A program made the position numbers and the translations under genes. Of a DNA stretch of 64,000 nucleotides, positions 47,180-58,900 are shown one piece after another (positions within the stretch are counted from its first letter, which is position 1; the number at the start of each line of letters is the position of its first letter). This stretch comes from Amylostereum areolatum (taxonomy: Eukaryota > Basidiomycota > Agaricomycetes > Russulales > Stereaceae). The stretch spans positions 1,973,693 through 2,037,692 of the forward strand of contig SAXG01000001.1 in assembly GCA_012932865.1 (NCBI GenBank). The letters are read 5' to 3'. The notes under the pieces were generated by a model. It saw only the letters and a list, made by a program, of their open reading frames with translations. It was not told where the DNA came from and did no database searches.

Positions 47180-49510
47180 ATGGAACGCTACCACTTCATG
47201 CTATTGTCTGAAGGTGCAGCCGCTTCCGACATCCGCTCCGACCACAACACGTCGGGTGCCCACGGCCCCAGTCATTACCTTCCCGCTATCAGTGGTACTG
47301 ACAATGGACAACAAGAAGTGAGTGCCGTACACCCGCTCATGGCGGCCGTTGCCTAAATTTCTTTCCACAGTTCATCAACTACTCTACCATCGACTTTGGA
47401 GAGGTTCCCGAGCTCACTCTGTACGACGCCCTCGCCCATACAGCTGTACAGGATGCTCCACCTTTCCTTCCTCCGCCCGATTTCTCGGACAATCTCCAAA
47501 GCTTATTTGACGATATCTCCACCCTCCGTGCCACAATGTCCAGCATTGACCCTGGAATGTTGGATGCGGCTCCTTCCACCGTCAACGATGCACAATCTCA
47601 GATCACCCATATTCCATCAGGAGGTCAATACACCTTCGCCACAAGCTACACTTACACCGAAAGCAATCAACTTGCTAACGGCACAACGTACGCCCATCAC
47701 GTACCCAGCGCACTTGCCGTGGACTCAGCCAACCAGGCCCTGCGTATGTCTTTTACTCAACTTCCATCCACCCCGGTAGCTGACGAAGGACGAGACAGTA
47801 TTGTCCCAGAACCATCATGTGCAAGGTTACACGCCCTCCGTCCATCCTTCCGTCCCTATCTACGACCCCGAACCTGCTCAACCCTACTGTGCCAACGAAA
47901 TCTCTTCCGCGTACGAGACGCAGTCCCACTATCCTCGCCCGCATGCCCCGGAGCTTGATGCTTTTGTCACCCACGACGTGTACAACGACACCATGGTTGG
48001 ATCATTTCATCGGTCCCTCTCGACCAGCATAGGCTTCGAAGGGCCCTTCTGGGGAGCCCAGTCTCAAGGATACCAGCCGCTCAACCAGCCTTCATTCCTG
48101 GGAGCGTACCCAGGCGGACTCCCCAGCCGAGGTACCACGAATACAGACGGCGCTTCATACACGGAAAATTTTGTGGATCCCCGTCTTCTCGGAGGGCCGG
48201 AGGGTATCGTCAACGGTGCCCAGCCGACAACCGATTTTATCCCGGATGACCATTACGAGTCCTCGAGGGATTCTCCCATCGAAGGCCCACTGCAGTTCGA
48301 ACCAGGCCGCGCGGCGTTGACTCGCGGCTCCATGGATTCCTCGTCGTCATTCCGTTCAAGCGTTAGCGAACTCATACTCGATCAGTTCCAAGGTCAGGAA
48401 GTCTATCGTCCTGCAACTCTCGAGACGCCGGACTCGTGGCGTTATCACGGTCGTTCCGATGAGCAACACTATCCCAGCTTAAACAACATGGAGACCCCAT
48501 CCGTTTTCGGTAGCCACTACGCAACCTACGGCCTTCCCACCCCGAATTCGGCCACCTTTTGTGACTCTTCGGTTGGATACAATCCATCCAATGAGCCGAC
48601 TCCGCTTCCCATGGTTCACGTCCCGTTTGTGTCAACGCGCCTTCCCGAGCAGACGTCGCGCGACAGCCCCGCTATGGCCAGTACTGGCATGATCACGCCA
48701 CCTTCCAGTGCTGGAATCCAGCATCCTTCTTCCGACAACGTGCGTACGAATCTGGAGAATGTTCCTGTCCTGAAGGCTGCCCCCAGGGGCCGTCGTCGGG
48801 ACAGACAGGAGAAGACGCAGAGAAAACAGTCGCTCCAAAACGACACTACGTTCGCAGAGGTTAACTCTGCGACGTCTCAGGGCTGGCCCTCTACGGAGGC
48901 TCAGCCCACCCCCCTACAGAGATTCATGACCATGACACCAGAGGAGATCCTCCGGTATCAAGCAGTTCACGAAGGTCTCCATAAGGACCGGACTGAGCTG
49001 ACGAAGAAAGCCCTCCCCAAGGCGCCCAAAGGCAAGAAGAAAGCGCCTGGAAAGGTCAAGTCTCCCGCTTCGCAAGCAGCGAGCGCGAGCACGTCCAAAC
49101 TCCCCCCCAAAGCAAGTAAGGCTCCGAAGTCCAGCGATCCTGTCAACTGCCCTGTCTGCTGCAAAAGCTTCGGGCGTCGCGCCGACTGTGAGCGGCATAT
49201 ACAGACGGGGGACGCGACCCACCTGAAGTACAGTCAGACTGAAGAGTTCAAGAACACCTGCACACGCAAGAAGGCTCGCCCAGCCACGTCACAGTGCCCG
49301 CACTGTAACAAGGCCTTTCCACGTCAAGACTCGATGAGAAGGCATGCGATGAAGAAACACAAGGTTGACCCGAACACACTGAGGCTTATGATGAACAAGC
49401 ACAAGGTCGACCCGGACACAACGCAGCGTTTTGAGATGGTGGAGATGGACGTTGACGAGGAAGAAGAGTATGAGTATGAAGACGAAGACGAGGAAATGGA
49501 CATGGACTAG
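47180..49510 (+). CDS. C2H2 zinc-finger protein, probable transcription factor
   Basis: Nuclear DNA-binding protein of unknown target. Exons 47180-47317, 47371-47743 and 47799-49510 join in phase to 740 residues; the 55-base second intron resolves an apparent frame change and contains a ctgac branch point. Residues 1-600 are rich in Ser, Pro, Tyr and Thr without known domains. Finger 1 at about 619-643 begins CPVCCKSFGRRADCERH but has seven residues between its last two His, more than the usual three to five. Finger 2 (about 668-690), CPHCNKAFPRQDSMRRH followed by AMKKH, is regular. A basic Lys-rich patch (KAPKGKKKAPGKVK) precedes the fingers and a Glu/Asp/Tyr-rich acidic tail ends the protein, a possible activation region. 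Confidence 0.85.
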
Positions 49511-50948
49511 GTGCGCTTTATACGCATGTCCACGCGACTTGGTCCTTGTTCTCTTCTCCTTCGCGCTCGCTTATGTTGTTGTTCTCGTCGCAGTATGCGA
49601 TCAAACATTATCAGACGACACCTTGTACCCCCGACGCGCCGACTCCCTTGTGTCTTCGGGGAAGACGCGTCTTGTTCTGGATGTGGCAGGCGCGTGCCGC
49701 GAAGTTGACCTTGGGGGTGATTGAGCACAAGAGATCTTTCTTTGTATTTTTTTTGCCTTTTACTGTGACTTCGGACCTTTCACGACGATACATCTGCCTG
49801 TAGATGTATCTCAACACACCTTTTTCGCTTGTTCGTTGCTTTACATATGGACTCTTCAAAGCCACCTGTCAAACTTTCATATACTTACACACTGTACTAT
49901 ATCACGGACTCATCGTTACTTGTATTCTCAGAATCATAATGGAACTTTGAATTTTGTAGCATCTGCTGGCGGGATTGCCAGTGGGCGATTGGACACCGCG
50001 GACGCAGTGGACGCCGCCGAGGGCTCATGCGCTCATGCATGACCATGACGGTGTCCACTTCCATCAACAAGCAACCCACAGCTCTTCCGCTTGCCTCTAT
50101 AGTATCGACCCCAATCTCGAGCAATCGTCGACTTTTATCTGTATCAGTATGCATCTCATGGTCCCGGTAATGCTACGACTCTGAGTTTTGAATGTGGTGC
50201 TTTACTTATGATGCGCGTAATAGACACATCATCTCAGGTGCGCCTCCTCTGCGTTGCACTTCTCGTTTATGCGGCTTACGAGTGCAAAAAAACCTCATCG
50301 GAAACTTCTGAGTGAAAACAGAGTACTGGATCTGACCTCGCACATTCGGGGATACACATTGGGTCCACAGGCGCGGGCTCCCTTTGGGTCTCCTGCAGCT
50401 TACTATGATCGAACACGTTGTACGCTCGAAAGAATGCTGAACGAGCTCGCTTGGAACTCGCCCTCATCCTTTCCAAAGCCCGTAGGGGCCTAGGCGTGCA
50501 AGGTTCGCACCGGGGATGATAAATGAAGGTGAGATTGTTGTTACAATCGACGAAACTATGCATCCGGACAGTCCGCGGACAAGCGCTTCATGTGCATAGG
50601 CCACGAAAAGCATTATCGTCGTGCTCGTCATACTCCAGTCAGACTTAATTGTCTATCCCGCTCGACGACAAAAAATGCCCTTGACAGCAACTCGGTAGTC
50701 GGGACAATAAACCATGATCAGGTGGGCTCGTGATGGACAATAAAAAGGACTCAGAGAGGCGTGCGCGGCACATTCTAGTGGTATTCCTATTGGCCTGGGA
50801 TATTTGAGGTCCAAGGTAGGCCACCGTGGCAACAAAAGGGTATGTGCTCTATATAAATGCCTGCAAATACCAACGGAGGGCTCACCGACATTTCTACTTC
50901 TCTCCTGAGCTGTGCTGGACTCACCTTACCTCTTGTTCAACCTTTACC
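49511..50948. other. Intergenic region
   Basis: About 1.4 kb with no recognisable gene. The first part is the 3' flank of the zinc-finger gene. The right end holds the promoter of the BTB gene, whose TATA box is listed separately. Confidence 0.4.
50850..50857 (+). promoter_or_regulatory. TATA box of the first BTB gene
   Basis: The sequence tatataaa lies 92 bases upstream of the ATG at 50949, a distance common in basidiomycete promoters. Confidence 0.65.
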
Positions 50949-51944
50949 ATGCCCGTCCCAACCCCTGTTACTTCTTCCTTGGGTCTGTACCCTCAACCTT
51001 TCAACCCCGCCGACCCCTTGTTCCTCAGCAAGTATCGAGATGATCGTTGGTGGTTCACCGACGGAAACATCGTTCTCGTCGGTCACGACGAACGGGCCTA
51101 CTGCGTGCACCGCGGGGTGCTCTGCCTCAAGTCTGGCTTCTTCCGTCGGATGTTCAAGCCGTTACCTTTCAACCTGGATATCCATATGATAGACATTCGG
51201 GATATGGGTAACATGGTGAATGCCTTTGTCGAGTGTCTTTACAAACCTCTGCAGTAAGCACACTTTCCTTAGTGTCCCTTCTTCATCAGCTTACTCTCAG
51301 TTTTCAGGTATTCTACTTTCGGTCGCCTACGGCCCAGCCTGCAACATATCCAGTCCCTCTTGGCCGTCGCCCACACCTACGACATGCCGGAACTTTCCGA
51401 GGAGCTCGAAGCCCACCTTCGTATCCTGTTCCCATCCACCCTTTCGGAATACCACTCCAACCTGCGCCAGCGTGTCCTACCGGATGACTTCAACCCCCTT
51501 CTTGCTATCGATATCAGCACCACCTACAACATTCCCTCAATCCTCCCCCTCGCCGTCTATCTCTCTGCGGTCCTCACCGGGTCGGATAGCCCCCATCCCG
51601 AGATGACTGGCTCGTTCGAAGCTCTGATGCAAAGGGACAACGGACGGGATGAGATCGAAGGGTTGCTGAAGAAGATGGCGAACGAAGGGGAGCTGGAACT
51701 TGTATGGCCTCGTTGCGACGTCGAGTGTCACGGAGCGTCCGACGCAGGAAGGGACCGCCTCGAGCATCGATATCGCCGGCTTGCCTTCGATGTTTTTTCA
51801 TCTGATGCGCATGAGATCGTAGGGGACGCGAGCAAACTCGAAGACGAGTTTTGCACGACGTGCACGGAGAACCTGCCAGGGATGGGAGTACATATGAGGG
51901 AAGCGTTGTGGAATAATTTGTTCAAGGCGGTCGACGTTCAGTGA
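50949..51944 (+). CDS. BTB/POZ domain protein
   Basis: BTB domains mediate dimerisation or adaptor binding to Cullin-3 ubiquitin ligases; such genes are numerous in Agaricomycetes and mostly uncharacterised. Exons 50949-51253 and 51308-51944 give 313 residues. The BTB core reads GNIVLVGHDERAYCVHRGVL and LKSGFFRRMFKP, then VNAFVECLYKPLQY across the intron, and LAVAHTYDMPELSEELEAHL. The C-terminal half is helical and charged, with a Cys-containing block CDVECHGASDAG and DEFCTTCTENLPG that is typical of this Agaricomycete BTB group. No membrane segment or nuclear signal is evident. It is convergent with a second, unrelated-looking BTB gene. Confidence 0.88.
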
Positions 51945-52389
51945 TGCCTGGATCGGTGATTGTATTCGCGGTTTCACTTTTCGATGTTTACCCCCCAAGT
52001 ACGCGATCCATGTTGTAACCTGTTAGTCATCCATTGTCCACTTTAAAACAAAACAATACAAAGTAAAGCTGTAAGAAACCCCCTAATAAACGAAAGCAAC
52101 AGTGTCCATGCGAGATCTAGCAAATTGAAACATGCGTGAAAGTGTGACGGGGAACAGCAGAGACATGGTACGTGGATGTCCTTCCAAGTTCATGACGGAT
52201 CACGGTGGCGTGCACTACGCGGTGGAACAGGATTTTCAGGTTTGAGAGAGCAGTAGAGGAAGTGTCGACGAGGTAAAGTTGCACTGGCCACTCCCGCAAC
52301 GGCAGCAACTCGCGCGCCCAATGGAGCAGTGTCTGTACCGCTCCCTCTGACTCCCAGAGAGAACATGCGGTCAAAGACTACCGCCGATA
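51945..52389. other. Convergent spacer between two BTB genes
   Basis: About 440 bases holding both 3' ends. Open stretches on the minus strand here could extend the neighbouring BTB gene if it has a further intron, but I could not choose one. Confidence 0.4.
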
Positions 52390-54104
52390 TTAGCCGGAAG
52401 TATTCTGGAAAGTAAATGCGCACGTACGAGTGGCAACGAATGCTTTGGCAGTCATCTGGCAGCTCAGGTGGGACAACGCGAGCGGTGGACTGATACCCTC
52501 CAAGGTGCGCAAGTAGCGAAATACCATCGAAGGTTGACATGGGCCGAAACGAAAGACGGCTTGATAAGCTTGCCTCCACTTTTCTTCGAGCAAACGAGCA
52601 CAGTTCGACGGCTCGGGACATGAAGAGCACTGACCAAACGGAAGAATGGTGAGCTTTGGGAGATACGAAACACAATTGTCGACTCACGCATTCGTATTCC
52701 TTTGCGATTTGAACAAGGCCAAGTTTGATGACGCGCTCCAAGAACCAAGTACGTCTGTAGACAAGTTCAGCCTGTGCACAGTCAATTCGGGTAAGCTACT
52801 CACCGTTTCTCGAGCTTCAACAAGGTCTCACTGCTCAACATCCCCATCTCATGCTCTGGCCATCCGCCGGGATTGTCAAGAACGAAACGAGAACCTTCGC
52901 GATACAGTTCCTCTTCTTCAAACAGCTCCGCAATACGCATAGCACGGATAGGTCGACCGGCAGCGTGTGTCAGAAGGAAGTTCAAACATATGCGCTGGAG
53001 AGACGGAACGCAGAGTTTTGAACCGATGTTCATGAGGCCTTCGACGTTATTCCAAGTGATGGTACATTCCATGCTAGTCAATTTATAAGTGAACATCAAA
53101 GATCAGAACAATGAATACATACCCAGGATAGACGAAGCGAAGGAAATCATGGAAGGTGCTGGCCTAGCGATGGATTAGCGGGAGCAAATGGTACGCGGTG
53201 GGCACACACACCTTTTCTTCCTTCAATACAATTACAGCAGCAGGACGGGTAGACTTTGACGGTCGCTTCATAGAGGTCTCCGCTCGACTCTTCTTCCATC
53301 CCAATCGTACGGTGTCCGCAGGGCTGGCATTTGATTGCTTGGAGACACCGTTGACACCGGTTTCGCCTACCACCTGCAACGACTTCACCCCGCCGCTTTG
53401 AAGTTTCTCCAGGCTTTCTAAGCGTGCATTCTGCTTCCCCACCCCATCGTCCTGTTCGTCCTCAGTGGTATTCTTGCTGTCCGAGCTTTCATCCGTGTTC
53501 GACGTCGAGGCCTCGCTCGCTTCCGTTTCACTGGACTCGCTTTGATCCCCACCCGAGCCCTCTGGTGCAGCGTCGGGATCGAGCGCGGTAAACGTCATCG
53601 CGGTCGGCGTGGCCGAATGCCGTTTGCCTCCGAAAACAGAGGGTGGTTGTGAGATGGTAATGACAGAAGATATGGACGCAGGACGACCCGTCTCTGCCCA
53701 TTCACCGCTCAAAGCAGCCTGAAAGAACGGGGAAGAGAAGTAGAGAACTTCTTTATGTGCCCTATACCGTTTCAGATAACCGAAGGCGTGCATAGAAGAG
53801 TTGGATGTGCGCACCAAAAGGTCGTGCTCTCCACGACGATCTTCACCGTGCCGGGAAACTCAGAACGCTGAGTGAAGGCGATATCCACGTCGATCGGGTC
53901 CTCCGTTTCGTCGATGCTAAGCTCGGAGATAACATCCTCGGTTTCAACACCTTCCAGATACCAAGGTGGCGAGCCCGACGACCTGAAGATGCCGGCCGCC
54001 GCCGCATGAGTTTCCGTAGGCGAACTAAGTGATGCAGAAGGATTTTGAGTACTTCGCGAGTTGCGCGCAATGAGGATATGGGAAGGGTTTGTGGACATAG
54101 ACAT
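52390..54104 (-). CDS. BTB/POZ domain protein with a long acidic insert
   Basis: Second BTB protein, on the minus strand; partner unknown. Exon 1 (54104-53815) ends TVKIVVESTTFW and joins AHKEVLYFSSPFFQAALSGE of exon 2, the usual BTB core. A Ser/Glu/Asp-rich insert (ESSETEASEASTSNTDESSD region) interrupts the domain before VIVLKEEKASTFHDFLRFVY. Later exons read ITWNNVEGLMNIGSKLCVPS, FLLTHAAGRPIRAMRIAELF, RRTWFLERVIKLGLVQIAKE and LLEEKWRQAYQAVFRFG, which match the C-terminal half of Agaricomycete BTB proteins. A 49-base intron with acceptor at tctacag joins KLEKR to RTWFLER. The stop at 52390 is the simplest end; a further intron cannot be excluded. The insert of about 100 residues inside the BTB fold is unusual. 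Confidence 0.8.
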
Positions 54105-54207
54105 TCAGTACGAGTTGGGGTGATGGTGGTTCCCGGGACAAGTGATTCCAGACAGTTTGTGTAAGTACTTGTGTTACTCAGGATGATGAGTTTGCTAATT
54201 TTCCAAC

Positions 54208-54288
54208 GGTCTTGTAGTGTAGCCGGTTATCACAGTGGATTCTGATCCGAGATTTCCACTAACCCAGGTTCGAGTCCTGGCAGGACCT
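54208..54288 (+). tRNA. tRNA-Gln (anticodon CUG) with an 8-base intron
   Basis: The sequence folds as a cloverleaf. Acceptor stem ggtcttg pairs with caggacc (one G-U pair). D arm gtg/cac encloses a loop containing the GG pair. Anticodon stem gtgga pairs with tccac. The loop reads ttctga, then eight intron bases tccgagat after position 37, then t. T arm ccagg/cctgg encloses ttcgagt. Discriminator is T, as in fungal tRNA-Gln. The mature tRNA would be 73 bases. Reads CAG codons. It resembles yeast tRNA-Gln(CUG) in the ggtc start and ttctgat loop. Confidence 0.93.
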
Positions 54289-54292
54289 TTTT
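54288..54292 (+). terminator. RNA polymerase III terminator
   Basis: The run ttttt directly follows the acceptor stem of tRNA-Gln; its first T is the discriminator base. Four or more T on the sense strand stop polymerase III. Confidence 0.8.
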
Positions 54293-54551
54293 ACGACAAC
54301 TTATTGTGGTAGGTTACCAGTTAGATCTTAGAACTTACTACTTTGTACTTCAAGCTTCAACGTTCAACGTTCAACGTTTAACTCTTGGCAGTTCTAAGTC
54401 TAACTCCAAGGTCTAACTAGTAAGTACACTGTACTGTGGAAGTACATACAGTGAATCAGTCACTCAGACTGATAGTAAGTAGGACCAGACTCATTACTCC
54501 ACACCTTCATTGCCTCGACTCTCGACTCTCGAGCGGCCTCGGAGTCTCACC

Positions 54552-55458
54552 ATGGCCCTCATTATCACTATATTCTTCCTCATCCTGCTCAGTGAGCTCG
54601 TTTCTTGGGTTGGGAAATCTGTACTCCAAGAATTCGTACGTGTTATCTGTTTCTGTCGATACCTAGTATCTTTTGATCACCCTCATAGGCATGGTCAGTA
54701 TACCAACGCCTATTCAACTCCAGCGTTGCGAGCCGTCAAAGACAGCTCAAAGCCGAAGTACTCGCCAAAAAGAATGAGCTGCTGCAAACGAGCGCGCAGG
54801 ACCAGTTCGCGAAGTGGGCGAAGCTGAGAAGGAGTGTAGACAAAGGGCTGGCAGATTTAGAGAAGCTCAGTGCGTACTTCTCTCCTTCCCCTCTTATCCC
54901 TGTTTTCACCCTTGCCTTCGTGCTGGGCTCGCGGGTCTACCTTGGGGCTTATGGACGTACCACGAGGCTGACACGTAGGCTGTAGATTCCGAGCTCAGCT
55001 CATCGAAGTCATCCTTCGGTGTCAAGTTCAACTCTTTGCTTTGGATATTGACGACGGGAGTGCAGTTCGTAATAGGTTGGTGGTACCGTAGTGCTGCCGT
55101 ATTCTACCTGCCTCCTGCATGGTTTGGCGCGTTCACTTGGTGGCTCTCGTTCCCGTTTGCGCCCACGGGTACGCATTCTCTTGGTCCTTTATTGGAAGAT
55201 ATACTCATATGCTTTGGATGCTATCGCAGGCTCTGTAAGCTGTGGTATATGGCAGATGGCGTGTCGTAGGGTAATCAAGGTTGGTGAGAGGGTCGTGAAA
55301 GAACTCAGGAGTGCGTCACTATGTATCTCGACATATTGCCGGTTGCTCATCGACACTCTTCTTCTTGTTTGTACATAGGTGAGTTCGAGGGAGCTGAGAC
55401 TGCCCCTGTAGAGTCCGGGGCCAAAACACCGTCGAGCGACGAGAAGAAATCCCAGTGA
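54552..55458 (+). CDS. GET1: GET complex subunit GET1 (WRB/CHD5-like)
   Basis: ER membrane receptor, with Get2, for the Get3 ATPase that delivers tail-anchored proteins. Exons 54552-54635, 54689-54869, 54986-55168, 55230-55310 and 55379-55458 join in phase to 202 residues. Three hydrophobic segments are visible: [20 protein letters not shown] at the N-terminus, [20 protein letters not shown], and ACRRVIKV preceded by [10 protein letters not shown]. Between the first and second lies the cytosolic coiled coil [13 protein letters not shown] and [20 protein letters not shown], which contacts Get3. [18 protein letters not shown] is typical of the family. It ends in a short hydrophilic, Ser/Lys-rich tail. 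Confidence 0.93.
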
Positions 55459-55952
55459 GGTATCCGGGTCTCAGCGAACGTCGATCCCCGGCAGACCATG
55501 TATCTTATGTGGATTTGGAGATGGAAATACTCCTCGTGTATTGTTGAAAGTCTATCTTACTCGGGGCATCTTCTCCGATGACATCCCTGTAAGTAAGTAC
55601 GGCGTGACAACCTACACTGGTGCCAGAGGAATTATCTTTGCAATATCTTTGCTGCTCATATGCCTTACCGTCCTCGAGCACTACCCTTCTTTCCTGGCCC
55701 CATGATATGCCATGTGTGCCAGAGGATTGTTGTGATAGCACATGCACCCCAGCCAGGGATCTCAGTTCGATTTCTGTCCACTCGCTCGTCTATGAAATCC
55801 TGTTACACGACCTTATTTCATGCGGTCGCAAGACTACTGTATTGGCCTGTATGGAAAACATGATGCGCGTATTAAACCCGTAGACTTATGTATGTATATG
55901 GGCTCTTGGAAAAGCGCAGCGGTTTGATATGCATGGCTTCCCCCAGCTCGCA
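55459..55952. other. Convergent spacer
   Basis: About 490 bases between the 3' ends of GET1 and the PH/coiled-coil gene. No gene or repeat recognised. Confidence 0.4.
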
Positions 55953-58900
55953 TCAATATTGCATCGGTCCACCAGGTGGAGGTGCCGGTAACGTTCGCCT
56001 TCGTCCACCGTCCGACCTTGATTGCTGAAGCATTGACTGCCCGTCTATTGGTGCTTGGGACCTTGGTCGATGCCGTTGGTCCGAGCGTGAGCGTTGTTGC
56101 TAGACACAGGAGCATACACATCAGATATCTGAATGCACAGGGGAAAAAAGAGAGGAAACGTACCATCTCAGGCGCCTTCTGCTGCTGCTTTGCATAAAAT
56201 GCAAAAAGTTCCCCGATCTGGTGTTCAAGGGACTGGCGTTCGCGCTGGAGTCGGCCGACCTCGTGTGTCATTAGCAACACTTCGCGCGTGAGCTCCTTTT
56301 TGAACTCCTCAACATGGACTGCGCATGTCCGTATCAGAGCCAGAGGTTACAGCTGAAAGTAAAGTGGTGGAGGCGTACCCTGGATGTTGATGGCGGTAGC
56401 TTCTTTCATGGCTTCGACGAAGCGCAAACGCTCTCCCCTGATTTCGTTAGAGAGTTCTGTAAAGGATGACAAGGTCAGCGGGTACCATATCCGATAGCTA
56501 GCACGGACGAACCTGAGGCAAGCGTCTTGAGCTGGCGCTCTTGGTCCTGCCGCTGTTGATCGATGAAACCAATTACAGACTCGGTCGCTGTTGATGTAGG
56601 CCATAATCAGGACACCTTTAGACAACCCACGAAGACCAAAAAAACATACTGTATGCATTGCGCATCTCTGCGTTCTTTTGCATATCTTCATGGAGCGCGG
56701 TGGTAAGCCCCTGCACGGTCGCCTGCAGCCCCGCGCTCTGACGCTCCCGCATCTCATTCTGCACCAAAAGTGAACGCAGGTTCCCCAGAAGCGACGTTTC
56801 GGAAGGGTGGCCCGTTGTTCTGGGCTCGCCAGGATTAGCACAGGCGTCTTGTGCCACAGCCTCATCCGGGATACCGAGCTCGTGGCACAGCTTCTGTACA
56901 CCCACAGCGACACTTTGGATGTGAGCCGTGCCATTATTGACGAAAGCTTCTAGCCACTGAACGAGGTATGAGGAACGAATGTGCTACGTCAATTGTAAGG
57001 AGGTGCCACGCACAGAATTTAGCTCCGCTAGGTAGCGCACGCTCTCCGCCTGTTGGTCCATTTGCAAGACACGCTGGTTCTGTTCGTTGTGGAGTAACGC
57101 CAAGATCCCCTGCAAGTGTTCGTGAGCCACCAGCTACCGTAGGATACAGAAAAGCAGGTATACGCACTGTGGCCGTTTCGCCAGATGTGGAAGCATCCAA
57201 TGGACTCTGAATCCCCAATACTTAGAAGGGCACGAAACGCCGAAGAAGTATGAAGAGAGGTCACATACCTTAGCCAATAGCGCATCTAACTTTTCCTTGA
57301 CGTCTTGCAGGCCCTCGGCCAATGCAGGCCCCTCTTTGCTTTGTGGCCTCTCGTTCGCCAGGACATGTATCTCGTCCCGGGCCTTCTTCTTGTCCTCTTC
57401 ACGCTCGCGAACGATTTCTCGTCTTAGTGCGTCCACCTTCCCTGCCATGTCTGCCAACCCCTCTCCATTCCTCTCGATTCGATCCCGCATTGCTTTAACA
57501 TCGACGCCCACGACATTCACACGCTCCGCCACGTCCTTCGTCTGATCGGTTTGTCGTTCGGCATGTGCGTCCATCACGTCCAGTAAGGCATCTATGTGAT
57601 CGCCCCCGGATGTGTTACGCTCAACAGGCGACGTTGAAGAAGAGTTGGACGAGGTGGCACGACCTAACCGCGCATTGCGCATCTCATCGCGCATTCGGAA
57701 TGCTGACTTTGGCCTAGATGAGCCTACGGACGATGTTGGAGACGACATGGGAACCGATGTGAGCCCCCGATCCAGTTCGATCGGGAGTGGAGGGAGAGGG
57801 AAGGCGAGAAATTCCTCCTGGCGCTTGATCGCCGAGGAACGAATGGCACTGGAGCGCACAGAAGTTTGCGCAGTGTTCAGGACCGAACTCATGGGAGTGG
57901 TAAGGCGCGACGAGGCGGCGCTTGAATGCGCGGCGGTGGACGCATTGGAGGAAGTCCGTTGGATCGCTGCCAGCCGTTGTTTTACAACTGATTTCTGGCC
58001 GAGGTTACGAATGGATGGACTGGGCGTGCGACCTGTTGGAGACGGCGGTGGAGGGAGAGTGTTGGCTCCAAAGGTCCGACGAGGAGTGGTGGGCGTGGTG
58101 GGACTGGTGGGTAGACTGGTAGAGAATGGGGAGATCGGAGAAGGAATCGAGAGTCGGGATGGTCGTGTCGATGATGCAACTGGTGTCGAAGTATCCGTAG
58201 AGTAGTTGCTTGAGGTTCTAGCCAGCTTGGGCGGCGGGAGAGGAGGGAGGGCACGCTCTGAGGTATTTGCACCAGTATGCGAATGGGTTGAGAAACGCGA
58301 GGAGGGTTCCGCATAGCCAGTGATGTCTGATAGCGTCTTCTGCAATGCCGACATAGTGGTGTCGATGGTGAGCACACTCTTGGTCCGTTCATGTGCCGAT
58401 TTATCTTGGGAATGAAGGACAGCATCCCTGTATTAGATTATGGGTAAGAGTCCACTCCTGGGCCAATAAAAATTGACGAACCATACAGCGCTGACCCATG
58501 CTGTGCGTTCTTTGACAGTGGGTGCGGCAAAGCGTTGGCTCTCCTTCCCCACGAACGAGATTTCAAAGACGTGTGGCGTGCCCGCATCCCCCATGGCTGG
58601 TAGTAACGCTTGCTCCTGGGCGTCCATGTTCCGCGATGATATAGAACGAGCGTCGGTACACGAAGAAAGGGATATCACCTCCGTGGATGGCACGCCGTGA
58701 GCGGTAGGGCATGTAAGGAGTATGTGGGTGGAGTGCAACACGGCGGAGCAAGGCATCCAAACTGGGAGAATGGGGGAGGATACGGGAGATGGACGCGATA
58801 GATGGAGGATTTCGCCTGAATGTAAGGCATAACTCGGCGAGGTGCAAAAGCGGGAACCGGGATCGAATGTGTGCGCCTTGTATCCACCTCCGTCGTCCTC

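Noticed and set aside
47744..47798. Apparent frame change in the zinc-finger gene
   Set aside because: A normal 55-base GT..AG intron joins the two frames in phase.
54361..54380. Repeated ttcaacg units after tRNA-Gln
   Set aside because: Only about three units; noted as simple sequence with no sign of function.
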